In this document: positions 33,840 through 44,558 of the stretch, piece after piece | Layout: the number at the start of each line of letters is the position of its first letter | Position numbering within the stretch: position 1 is the first letter of the stretch | Origin: Brachionus manjavacas | Taxonomy: Eukaryota; Rotifera; Eurotatoria; Ploima; Brachionidae | Length of the DNA stretch: 64,000 bases | Direction: 5' to 3' | Assembly: GCA_019054805.1 (NCBI GenBank) | Contig: JAHQIY010000020.1 | Span: forward strand, 62,001 to 126,000 | Translations under genes and position numbers: made by a program | Notes under the pieces: model-generated | The model's database searches: none | What the model saw: only the letters and a program-made list of their open reading frames with translations | Told to the model about the DNA's origin: nothing

Positions 33840-35770
33840 TTGAAAATATTTTTTTTAGGAGAATAAAATTTACCTTTTATCCTAGCTTGAAAAGAAATAC
33901 CTGATCTCTACGTTTTTTAGCTGAAGAAAAAAATTGCGTAATTATATTGTGCTCTAAACAATATTTTTTAGAAAAAAATACTTTTTGGAAAGATAAGTTT
34001 TTATCTTTAATTCATGACCAAAATTAAAATAATATTTTTTTCAAAATGATTGAAATTATTTTATTGCTTTTTTTTAAGTTGTAAAAACAAACAATTTTTT
34101 TAGAATATTGATTAAAGCTTTAGTTTAGGTGGAATTGTTAATATGAAAATTTTTGAATTACAGTTTTGCTCAGGAAAGTTTAAATTAATTCTTAAAATTA
34201 CATCCAAATATTAATGTTCTTCAATATTAGTATTTATTTCAAATAATTAAATATTCATTTAAAGACGAAAAATAAAGCAAATTAAATAGAAAGACTTAAT
34301 ATCTTTTAATTTTCTTCATTTCTAAAGCGAATAATATTATTTTTTTTCCAAATAAAATTTTATTTCTTCATTAGCAACAAATTAAATTAGAAAAATTATT
34401 TTGCCAGTTTTGTTAGCGATTATTAGTCTGAGATTTTTTTATTTAATTAAATATTATAGTGAATTAGTTTTTTGTGTCTTTAAATAAATAAGAAAATTAT
34501 ATTTCCTGATTTAAGAAATTATGCTTTCAGAAAAGTAAAATTGGCTTGTTTTTTTTTTAATATTTACTATTTATTTTTATTTTTTTTGATTAATAACAGT
34601 TTTACATCAAAACAAAATGGTAATAACATTTTTATAGCTTTATAATTTAAATTTAAATAGGAAATTACTAACAAATAATTAAACTTAACAATTTATTGTA
34701 TTTATCTTCAGATAGGCTTTTATTTATCTCTTAAAAATATGACAATAATTAGCGTTCAAGTGACCTGTATTTTTTTTACTATACGATTCAGTTGATTTAA
34801 ATTATAGTCATAGAAAAAATAGTAAAAAAATGAGTTTTGTTTCAATAAATAATGCTCGAAACTTGTTAGCAATTCTTCAATTTGACAGTGTAATGCGGAA
34901 GTATAATAGGATATACCATATTTAGAAGAACTTTTATTGCTATTATATCTTATTTTCTTATAGAATGGTAATAAATAATACTAACACTAAGCTTATCTCA
35001 TTTTATACAATATAATTGAAAAATAATTTAAAGAATAAATTTAAAATCTAAATTGATCAAAACAATTATTTTATTTTAGTTTCATGAAAATTTGAATTTT
35101 ATTTCAAAAAATACAATATTTTAGAAAAAGTTCATTTAATTAATATAAAAATTGTTTTTTGGGATTAAAAAAAAAATTTTTCAAAAAAATTGAATCGATT
35201 AGAACGTTTTTTAAAATTTTAGATTTAATCTTAAGAAAAAAGGTAAAATTAACCCTTTTTTTACTTTTAATTATAAATTAAACTTCAAATCTATTAATTT
35301 CATTTTTAAAATTTATCATAGATCCTAGTTATTATTCGTTTCTAAATAAATGTAGATATATTGATTTTTTGTTGAGATTTTGTTAAATTCTCTTTTCAAT
35401 CAAATTTTTCAAATAATTCATTTTAAATTTTAAACTTTTTTATAGATAAAGAATAATTGATTTTGATCTCATCAAAAAACATACTTTCTTCAAATTTCTC
35501 TGGAGAGATGTCCTATTCATTCTATCTCAAGCGTTTTAACCATCTGCCGAAAGAGTCTTTCAGATTGTGAAGTTGTAGCAAGATTTGAATTTTGGGATTT
35601 GTAAAATTAGCTTAAATGTGGATATCTTGCTTTATTTTCTCTCCATAATAATAAAATATCAATTAATTCTGGGCGGCGATGAAATTTTTAGCAAAAACTG
35701 TAGCAATTTATTGTTTTTTATTGTATTTAATTGAATTCCAGTTTTATTCCAATTATTATTATTATTAATT
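33840..35770. other. Gene-free AT-rich stretch
   Basis: 1.9 kb with no supported gene. A short plus-strand frame near 35505-35575 (SYSFYLKRFNHLPKESF) faintly recalls a LINE C-terminus but is too short to call. Confidence 0.4.
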
Positions 35771-35774
35771 CATT

Positions 35775-36320
35775 TCAATGAACGCCATGAAGGCGATGAA
35801 AAAAAAAAAAATTTAAATTTTTTTTTATAATTTAGAGAATAGATCTAAATTTTAAGTTTATTTATTTTATTTCTTGATTTTAATTAAAATCAATTTCATC
35901 TCAGTTGAGTTTTAAATTTCTTAATTTACCAATTAAGAAGATTCTGTTTCTAGTCACCACTAAATTGAATGTGCTTTTTGTATTAAATATTTAGGGTTTT
36001 GTGAAATTCACTATAAAATGTAAAAAGAATAGAAAAAAAAATTAAAAAAATTTAATAACTTTTTTCTAAAGGATTCAAACTAGTTAAGTAAATGATACAT
36101 GGTTTAAAATTCAAAGTTGCATCAAATTTCAAAGTCAAATTGCAGAGTTTAGCAGAAAATAAATTTCAATATAATATTTGAAATTTGAAATTTTTTTCAA
36201 ATCTTTACTCAAACACTTATTTTTGTCTTATTTTATCGTTATACTTATTTTTAATTTTTAATTTTTTTTACATCGCCTTAAAGGCGTTCCTTGAAATAAA
36301 TAAATAAATAAATATAATCG
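35775..36320. repeat. Two inverted copies of LINE tail G
   Basis: 36268-36320 reads ACATCGCCTTAAAGGCGTTC then (AAAT)n. 35760-35800 is its reverse orientation (AACGCCATGAAGGCGATG preceded by ATT repeats). Both carry the stem CGCC/GGCG. The same tail follows LINE G at 44426. They may be two tail-only insertions back to back or the ends of one 540-bp element. Confidence 0.55.
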
Positions 36321-36689
36321 AGCGTTGTGCATTTAGCAAAGAATTTGCTCACCATTGGCAGACTTATACAGTTGAAGCAGCTTAGAATGTTGCACCATGC
36401 TGTATTCCCAGAACTAATTGAACTAATTTAAAACTTTAAAATAAAAATAATTTTTTTATACAAAATTGGTAAAATTAAAAATAAATAAAATAAAAAAATT
36501 CGTAAAAATTCATAAAAAAATATTCAAATGAAACATATAAAAAAAAACTAAACAATTATCTTCAACCCAATTTTGATGTTTAAAAAATATTAAGTTTTAA
36601 ACTATCGATATCACGGACAGATTAATTAAAATGGTTTAAAATTTGATTTTAACTAAAAATAAAAAATATAATATCAAGTGGTTTACTCA

Positions 36690-36870
36690 ATTTTATTTTG
36701 CCATTCATTTATTTATTTGCAAAAAAAAAAGAATAAATTAATTCAAAAAGACTTACAGGTTACACATGTTTAAATATTTGACGGGTAAAAGAAGAAATTG
36801 TAAGAAAGCAATTACAAAATAGAGTCGGAATTTATCTAATTGATTTCTATTTTTGTATTCAAACAGAGCT
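36690..36870 (-). repeat. Relic of LINE A 3' UTR
   Basis: The plus-strand TTACACATGTTTAAATATTT, AGAAGAAATTGTAAG and GCAATTACAAAATAGAGTCGG match the 3' region of LINE A at 44915-44980, with ATTTATTTATTT on its left. It abuts the tail of LINE B. Confidence 0.6.
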
Positions 36871-36909
36871 CGTTCAAAGAATTTATCAATAATAAATGTG
36901 CAAAATAAA

Positions 36910-38680
36910 TTAGTAGTAGTAGTAGTAGTAGTAGTTCTTGCTGCGACACCTAACATGTAGATTGTCTAAGCCCATCACCGCCAATTGGCCGTGTAGAGCT
37001 GTAGCAGCCGATTCCATTGAACTTATCTAAAGCCATTTTAAAATTAGCGGTTGACTTGGATTTCACCACGTTTTCTGGCAACCTATTCCAATGCGGAACT
37101 ACTCTGTTTGAGAAAAATACATGTCTCGCATTTACTGCAGCCGCAAAATCGTTTCTAATTTTAGCTGGGAAACTTTCTCTCTGGACTCTGATGCTATTTC
37201 CTCTTAACGCCCCGGCTGGTCCCTTGTTTTCTGATTTATTCACTAGATTCTTGACCAAGCTTACCTTTTCTATTCCATTCACTAGTTTGTACATTTCAAT
37301 CAAGTCCCCTCTCACTCTTCTTTCACTCAGCTTTGTCAGTCCTAATTTTGTCAGCCTCTTTTCATACGGCATGTTTCTTACAGACAAAGGTATTTTTGTT
37401 GCCCTCTCTTGCACCTTTTCCAACGCATTCACGTCCATTTTCATACTTGGATTCCAAACCTGCACTGCGTAATCTAGGTGGGGTCTCACCATGGATATAT
37501 ACAATCTTACCCACAGTCTTTCCTCTCTACTTGTAAACGTTCGCTTTAGCATTCCAAGCACCCTACTCGCTTTCGCACAAGCACTTTTCACTTGGCTGGT
37601 CCACTTCAAATCTGATGAAACCATCACTCCAAGATCCCTTTCACAATCTGTGGTCGCTAGTATAACATTCCTGTTGCTTTTTTGTGTATATTTATGCCTT
37701 TCATTAAGTCTGCCGAAATGCATTACATTACATTTGTTAGCACAAAGTCCCATACGCCAAACCTCTATCCATTGACATACTGCATCCAGATCTTTCTGTA
37801 ACATCGCTCTCTCATAAGCATTATTAACTATACCGAGTATTTTTGAGTCATCTGCATACAATTCTATTTTATTTGAAACGCAGTCAGGTAGGTCATTTAT
37901 GTACAAAACAAATAGCAGGGGTCCAAGTACAGATCCTTGCGGAACTCCACTCAGTACCTCTGACCATCTAGAAACTCCATCTCCAAGTACAACTCGCTAA
38001 ATTATCATTGGTTTCCTTATTAAAGACTGAATGAAACTGATCATTTAATAGCTCAGCTATCAGTTTTTTGTCACTCGTTACTTCACCCTCTTTTGTTCTC
38101 AACATTCTTATTTCTTCCTTTACTCCCATTTTGCTTTTAACATAGGTATAAATTAGTTTCGGATCACTTTTTGCTTTTTTAGACAGTCTGTTCTCATAAT
38201 CCGATTTTACATTTCTTAACTTCTGTTTTAACTCTCTACATGCTTTTCCATAATAATATTTACTTATTTCAAATGAACTTTTATTACATGCTTTAATCTT
38301 ATACCAAGCTCGATGCTTTAGTTTTATCACTCTATTAACCTCGTAGTTCATCCATTTTTCGCTCTTTCGCAAATTCTCTCTTTTCTCGGGTACGTTTTTC
38401 TCATAGAGTCGCAGGTACACATTCAGAAAACTTGCATAACATTTATTAACATGCCGTCCAACAAATTCTTTTTTCCAGTCCACTGACCTCATACCAGTGT
38501 TGATTTGGTGAAAATCAGCTTTTCTTACGTTTTTTCTCTTTTTTTTCGTAAATCTTGTGCTCACATCTTTCATTGCAAATTTCCACTCTGTCAACACATG
38601 AGCCTTCTCGGCTTCACCTAGTGGTGGCAAAGCCCTCACTTCCAGAACTCTTTCAGGCTCACTCGTTAACAGTATAATTA
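36910..38680 (-). mobile_element. LINE remnant B (EN end, linker, RT C-half; internal deletion)
   Basis: Minus strand. The end of the endonuclease domain (LTSEPERVLEVRALPPLG) begins at about 38675, followed by the EN-RT linker to about 38000. The protein then jumps directly to [14 protein letters not shown] and the ELYADDS box, thumb, VQERATKI and a C-terminal HWNRLPENVV to 36950. The RT fingers and first palm motifs are missing, with the junction near 37998, so this is an internally deleted copy. The frame from 37906 to 36950 (318 codons) is uninterrupted, so insertion is fairly recent. The tail is (ACT)n, seen as TAG repeats at 36911-36935. CR1/jockey-like. Confidence 0.9.
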
Positions 38681-38689
38681 ATAAATTGA

Positions 38690-39880
38690 ATCTAATATTT
38701 AAAATAAAGAGTTGGAAAAAATGTAAAAAATTTCATGGAAACAACCAAATAAAAAGAAAAAAATTTAAATAAATAAAAGTTAAACAGTGAATTGAGTACT
38801 TTGTGTTTCTAAAGTTGAAACCTCGTTTAAATTTAATTGCAAGGCCGACTGTTTGTTGGACAAATATATCTTGTCAATTTTTTTGTTATATTTTAGTAGA
38901 TTTTTATATTTTTCTCAATCTATTAAAACTTTACATTGATTTCAAAAGTTGAAATTTTTTTTCTTTCGTTCAATTGCATATTAATGAATTATGTCAATTA
39001 ATTTGTCTTTTTCAGTTTTCAAAAAATTTTAAATTTGAAAACATCAAATAATAAATTATGTAAATATTTGCCTCACTACAAAACTATGAGTGACACTTAA
39101 CCGTTCCATGATATTTGATTTTAAAATTCAATTAAGAGCGGAATAATTTTTTGTATAATTTATATATATGTATACATATAATATATATTAAGTCAATAAA
39201 TTTTTGTACTTTCAATCCTTATAACAACGTTCATATTTTGAAAAAAAAAAGATCTTTTAATTTAATTTGATTTTTAAAATTTTTTCATTCTATGATATAT
39301 AATATATTATATTATAATATATTTTAATCAATTTTATCAATATACAAGCAATTTTGGAGGAACTAATCTGGAAAGATTCTCAGCATTTAGATCTTTTAAT
39401 GATCCTAAATGAAAATAATTTTAGAAATTTTGATTCTTTCCAAGTTAGATCTCAATGAATAAATTAGCAAATAATATATTTATGTAAGTTGAGAGGAGTT
39501 TTTACTCTTTATACGGACTTGGTTGTAAATGAAAATCGGCATGTCCCAATTTAGTCAGTTTTCTTTTTATACAATTTTTCCAATCAATTTTTCGATATCA
39601 TCTAGATTTGGTCTTTATTGCGAGAAACGAGTGGTCGTGACGAGCTTTCTAAGCAATGTGAGTGTGCGTATTGAAAATCGAAAGGGGGAGAATTCGAAAA
39701 ATCATTTTTGTCGAAAATTGATATTAGTATACATATGTAATTTTTATTGTTACATGTTATATTGAAAAAAAAATCGAAAAAAAAGCAAACGAAAATACCT
39801 GAAAATATTTAATTCTCGGGTGTATTTGCTTTTTCATTCAAACTCATTTTTTAAAAAATAAATAATTAAAAATTATTTTA
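38690..39880. other. Gene-free stretch with AT dinucleotide tracts
   Basis: No supported gene. TA-rich simple sequence occurs at about 39160-39195 and 39290-39330. The plus-strand ORF at 39529-39765 has no recognisable similarity. Confidence 0.4.
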
Positions 39881-40168
39881 ATGTTAGAAAGAACAAAATA
39901 CCCTATCCTATTGTCTTATGCCTTAATAATTCATAAGTCTCAAGGATAACTCATCGAAAAGGCTTTGATTGATCTAGGCAAAAAAGAACAAAGTTTAGGT
40001 CTCACGTTTGTTGCTCTTTCACGTTTAAAAAAATTTACCGATTTTTTAATAATGCCTTTCACACATGAACGATTACAAAAAATATCTAAATCAAAATCTT
40101 TACCGCCAAGATTAGAAGAAGAGAAAAGAATGAGATTGATTATAAATGAGACAATTATAAAAATTTAG
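39880..40168 (+). pseudogene. PIF1-family helicase C-terminal fragment
   Basis: Plus strand: YPILLSYALIIHKSQG, an in-frame TAA, then LIEKALIDLGKKEQSLGLTF and VALSRLKKFTDFLI. This is the conserved end of PIF1/RRM3 superfamily 1B helicases (the IHKSQG motif followed by the VALSR motif), which are also encoded by Helitron transposons. All upstream ATPase motifs are absent and the stop breaks the frame, so it is a dead fragment, whether of a Helitron or of a cellular PIF1 copy. Confidence 0.8.
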
Positions 40169-40184
40169 TTTAAAATTTGAACTA

Positions 40185-40398
40185 TTTAAACATGTAACAC
40201 ATGTAACAATATTTTCCAATTTATGTCTTTTCAACTTTCATTTTTTTAGCTTATTTACTCTATTTTGATTCTTTTTTTTTATATAATTTTATTAACTTTA
40301 ATTTTATTTTTATTTTATTTTTCTATTTTATTTTTAATTTATTCTGAAGGAGCTTTAGCTCGGTACAGAAAACAAATAAATAAATAAATAAAATAATA
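40185..40398 (+). repeat. LINE A tail, plus orientation
   Basis: TTCTGAAGGAGCTTTAGCTC (stem GAGCT/AGCTC at 40350-40361), GGTACAG, then (AAAT)n is the 3' end of LINE A in the opposite orientation to the 44.7-kb copy. Upstream the match decays within about 160 bp. Confidence 0.6.
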
Positions 40399-40599
40399 AT
40401 TTAGTCAATAATTGTTTTTTATTCTTTATTTATTTTTATTCAATAAGTTTTTTATGCATAATTTTCAATTATACAAAAACGAAATAAATAAATAATAATT
40501 TTTTTACTAATTTTTTTTTATTTCAATTTTGTCAAGAATTGTGTGTGTGAACTGCTGCTACTGTAACTAATACTCTAACGTCTCGTTACTCGCATTTAT

Positions 40600-41300
40600 T
40601 ATAGCTGTGCTTCGGGTATTTTTAGTGAAAATAAACTAAATGAACTAGACATAAAACAAAATTTATTAATTAAAAGAGCACTGGGAATTAAGAAATTTTC
40701 CAGAATTAGACCTCTTTTAGAAACCTTACACTTAGAGATGGTTGAACAACTTTACATAAGACTCAAGGTATTCTTCTTAAAGCAATTAAAGAACAGCTCA
40801 GTATGCTGGAATATCTTGACTTTCCTTCGCGAAAATTATAAAAAGTTTGATCAGAAAATTACCTCTTTTTGTAGACAACTAAATAAAGTGGAGAAAAAAA
40901 CTCATATTGATGTTATGGACTATAGTTCGACTTCTTATGGACTTCTTTAGCAATAATCGATCACTTATTTATCGAAGAAAATCGTAGTCTAGTTGATTCA
41001 ATTAAATTTATTGTGTCCATAATCAAATTAAATATGGAATTAAACTTAGCTTATTTAAATTTTGTGATTTATTAAATGATCTTTTAAAGATAGATTATTA
41101 AAAATAATTGTGTTTTTTTATAAATATTTCTACTAACTCTTTCCGTATGGTAAAAGCCTATCGAGTTAAATTTCTTAACTTAATAATTATTCAATTGTAA
41201 AATAGGCGTTTAAGTGTATGAATTCTACTCTTTTCTTTTTTTTAATTTTTTTTTATATATTCTTTAATTTGTCCATGGGAATTAAAAAAAAACTTAAATA
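40600..41300 (+). mobile_element. LINE remnant F (post-RT C-terminus)
   Basis: Open from about 40603: SCASGIFSENKLNELDIKQN, LIKRALGIKKFSRIRPLLET, VEQLYIRLKVFFLKQLKNSS, ending at 40950. This pattern is the C-terminal region after the RT thumb in non-LTR ORF2 proteins. No RT catalytic motif is left. AAATAATAATAAATAAATAA near 41297 is probably its tail. Confidence 0.65.
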
Positions 41301-42650
41301 ATAATAAATAAATAATAATTATGATATCAATGAGATCTCGAATGAGATTGAAATGATAAAAATGCCATGATCTCAAATGAGAACGAAACGTGGGTAAACA
41401 AGATTTAAAATGAAATTAAATAAAAATTAAAATAAAATTTGAAATAGAAAAACTTTAAAAAAAACGGATTCCCAAAAATGTTTGTTCGAAATTTCAATTA
41501 AATAAAAAATCATGATTAAATTTTGATAAAAATCTTTTCAAATTTTTTTTTTGTATGTCCAACACTCTCCAAGGACTTTGTCCTTAGTTGTTTTTAAAAT
41601 TGAAATACTATTTCGATGCATGAGTTTATAGATAATTTTTTCGTGATCAAAAAGAGCTATTATTTTTTTTTGCTGATAATATTTGAAAAAGTTATGCTGA
41701 AAAAACCTCAAAATTATAGGGTTTCTGTAAAAAAATCATTTTTTAGTTAGAAAATAGCTAATTTTTTCGAAAAGTCATTTTTGGGACCCTTTATTTTTAT
41801 TTTTAGATTATTGGTTGGAAAGATGATTAAATAGTTATTAAAAGAAAGGGAAATTTTGACAAATAAAAAAGCTATCAAAATATTGATATATTTTCAATAA
41901 TCGATCTTTTTTGAGATAACTCAATTGCAAGGAATAAGCAATTAAATGACGAGCTAGTAAGCAGATACGAACACGTAGATAATCAATAAAACTTATTTTC
42001 AAAAATATTAGCCCAAAGAACAATAGATCTTGATGGGTAGTTTTTTCCATAAGAATTATCATTATGGAATAAACCTCACTTATTGGAAATTTAAGCTAAT
42101 GAATTAAACAAACATGAGGCTTCTGTGCGCTTTAACTACCATACGATCGAATAAATGGAAAGTATAAAAGATATGCAAATGGTAAAGGTACTAACCTATG
42201 GATTTCTAAAGAATTTCAAACGCCCTTAGTTGAAGTGATCTAACAATCAGCTAATTTATAAAACAATATTTTGAAAAGTCAAATCAAATGGATTTCTTGT
42301 GAGAAATGTAACAATTGGTCTTTTGGGAAATGCCTTCCAAGAGACTTTTATTTAACTATGGAATTTTTTTGTTCAAAAAATGTCTAAATAGATTAATTTT
42401 GTTTTAAAATAGAATACATATATTTTGTTATACTTTTTTTGTATTTAAATTGCTTAGATTTATGTAATTCACGGATATACCACAATGTAAGGGTGAAACG
42501 TCAACTAAACATCTTTTTTTTTTAACTTTTACTTTTAAACCGTTGTTTTATTTTAAATTAATTTTTTTTCTTAATTAATGAAAATATTCTCTTTTATTAT
42601 TTTATATTTTTTTCCATAAAAAAAAATCTCACAACTAACTAAAGAATAAA
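41300..42650. other. Gene-free AT-rich stretch
   Basis: No supported gene. A small stem AAGGAC/GTCCTT (41570-41585) precedes, on the minus strand, an A-run, and looks like another LINE tail, but no body is attached. Confidence 0.35.
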
Positions 42651-42654
42651 AGAA

Positions 42655-42875
42655 TTCACGGTTTTACCCCGTTTGAATATATGAAATGAAATAAAAAATA
42701 AATAAAAAGAAAAAAAAGGCAAATAAGACTGAAGCAATGAAAAGAAAATTAAAAACGATAAGCTGTAATAGCTTAAAGTTAAACATGTTTAGTTCAAGAA
42801 AAAATTGTTAAATAGCAATTACACAATGAAGTTGGATTTTCATTATGGCTTGATTCAAAGCTTTCTTTTCTTTGA
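42655..42875 (-). repeat. Relic of a LINE A relative with a different tail stem
   Basis: The plus-strand AAACATGTTTAGTTCAAG and AGCAATTACACAATGAAGTTGG match the LINE A 3' UTR. The tail to its left has a stem ACGG/CCGT (42659-42673) instead of GAGCT/AGCTC, then the same AATAAAAAATAAATAAA type of spacer. Possibly a sister subfamily. Confidence 0.45.
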
Positions 42876-43799
42876 GTTTAAAACAATTTTTAAAATTTCT
42901 AGATTTCATTAGATTGGATTCAAATAAAAATTATTTTTTTTTCAGTTATAAACAATATAAAAACAAATAAATCAAATAAATATTTCTGTTTTTATTTAAA
43001 GAAAATTATACTTTCGATTTTGAAATTTAAAATATTTTAGATGACTCTATTGTAGCAAAAGGCAATTGTATTTTTCATGCATATACGATATTTTTGTACC
43101 TTTTATAAACTAAAAACTATTAATTAATAAAATTTAACTTTTTTATTTATTTTAAATAGAAAAACCTCTGTCCTTTCTGTTGGCGAAATTATCTTTTCAA
43201 TATCCATTGTGACAGGGACCATATTAAGTGAATGGAAAGGGTGCTTTTCATTTTCAATGTTGAACACAATTGCTAATGTTTCAATAAATTCTTTTTCTTT
43301 TATGATTTTTGATAATTTCTGTATTTAATAAAATAATTTAATATGTTCGTACTTAATATTTTCAAAAACAGATTATTGAAAACAAAAAAACTAGTAATTT
43401 TAAAATTTATTCCAAAAGGATCCACATTCAAAGAAGCTTGAGACAAGGCAGCTAACAGCTTTAAAGCAAAAATGCTAAAATTTAAAATTAATTTTGTAAA
43501 TAATATTTGAATATTAACTTTCATAATTTGTTTAGAAAAAAATTGATGAAATAATAAAAAATCCATTTTTCCTTTTTTGTTGATTTTTTACCATTTTTCA
43601 CCTTTTTTACAAAAATTTACCGAAATTTACGTAAATTTTCGTCAAAAAATTCAATTAAATTTTAATTTTTTTTCTTTTTCAAAAAATTCAAAAAAAAAAT
43701 TTTTTTTCATGAAAATCGGTTTTTTTCGAGAAATTTTGGAATTTTTTTTTCACTGAATTTTACAATAATTATCCATAATTTACGATAATTATCGTTATT

Positions 43800-44470
43800 T
43801 TACGCCAAAAAACATCAAGAACAAGTAATCTTCTAAGTGCACTTAGATTAGAAAATATGGAAGTAAAACTTTTCAGAGGAAAAATGGTATTCATGAAAAG
43901 GTTATTAAACAATAAAATGACAATGGATGCATTGAAAGAGCTCGAAAGAAACACACAAGACCAACTTAGCGAAAAATCTATATTTAAAGAATTGAATGAG
44001 CGCCTAAAAGAAGATGGAAATGTAGAGATGGATATTTCTCAGAAATCAGAACTTAAATTAAGAGAGTTAAGAAATACAAATCGGAATGGAATAACTGACT
44101 CCATCGAAGAATGCTTGGAAAATATAAGAAATGAGACTTATAGAAAAATACTGATAGAACTAACCAAGTCCCACTAAAAGAAAAGAAAGAAAATCTTACC
44201 TCAAGGGAAAACCCATCGGTGAACTAGTTTTCCTCCAAAGTTTGATTTGTTACTCTGCCTCCTGGATCGAAGAAAAAAATAAACAAAAGAAATTTTGAAT
44301 AACATTTAACCAAACTAGTTTAATTAACATTTTTTACAATAATTATTTAGTATGATTTCAAATATTTGTATTTAATCTCTTTAAAACTGTTTATCTCATT
44401 TATTCTTTTTTATATTTTTTAACATCGCCTTAAAGGCGTTCACTAAAATAAATAATAATAATAATAATTT
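43800..44470 (+). mobile_element. LINE remnant G (ORF2 C-terminus plus 3' tail)
   Basis: Open from about 43818 to the stop at 44177: SALRLENMEVKLFRGKMVF then a charged helical stretch, resembling the same C-terminal region as remnant F. The 3' end at 44426-44465 is CGCCTTAAAGGCG followed by AAT repeats; two further tails of this kind lie at 35.8-36.3 kb. RT motifs are absent, so 5' truncated. Confidence 0.6.
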
Positions 44471-44558
44471 TACTAGAAATACCCTATAGAAGATCTTTTT
44501 TTCCATCTAACTTAGTGCTTTCATTTGAAGAAAAGTTGTAATTAGATGATTGACAGTA

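Noticed and set aside
36911-36935. TAG repeat as an independent microsatellite
   Set aside because: It is the ACT-repeat 3' tail of LINE B on the minus strand.
37017-37775. Plus-strand frames of up to 151 codons
   Set aside because: Antisense to the RT of LINE B.
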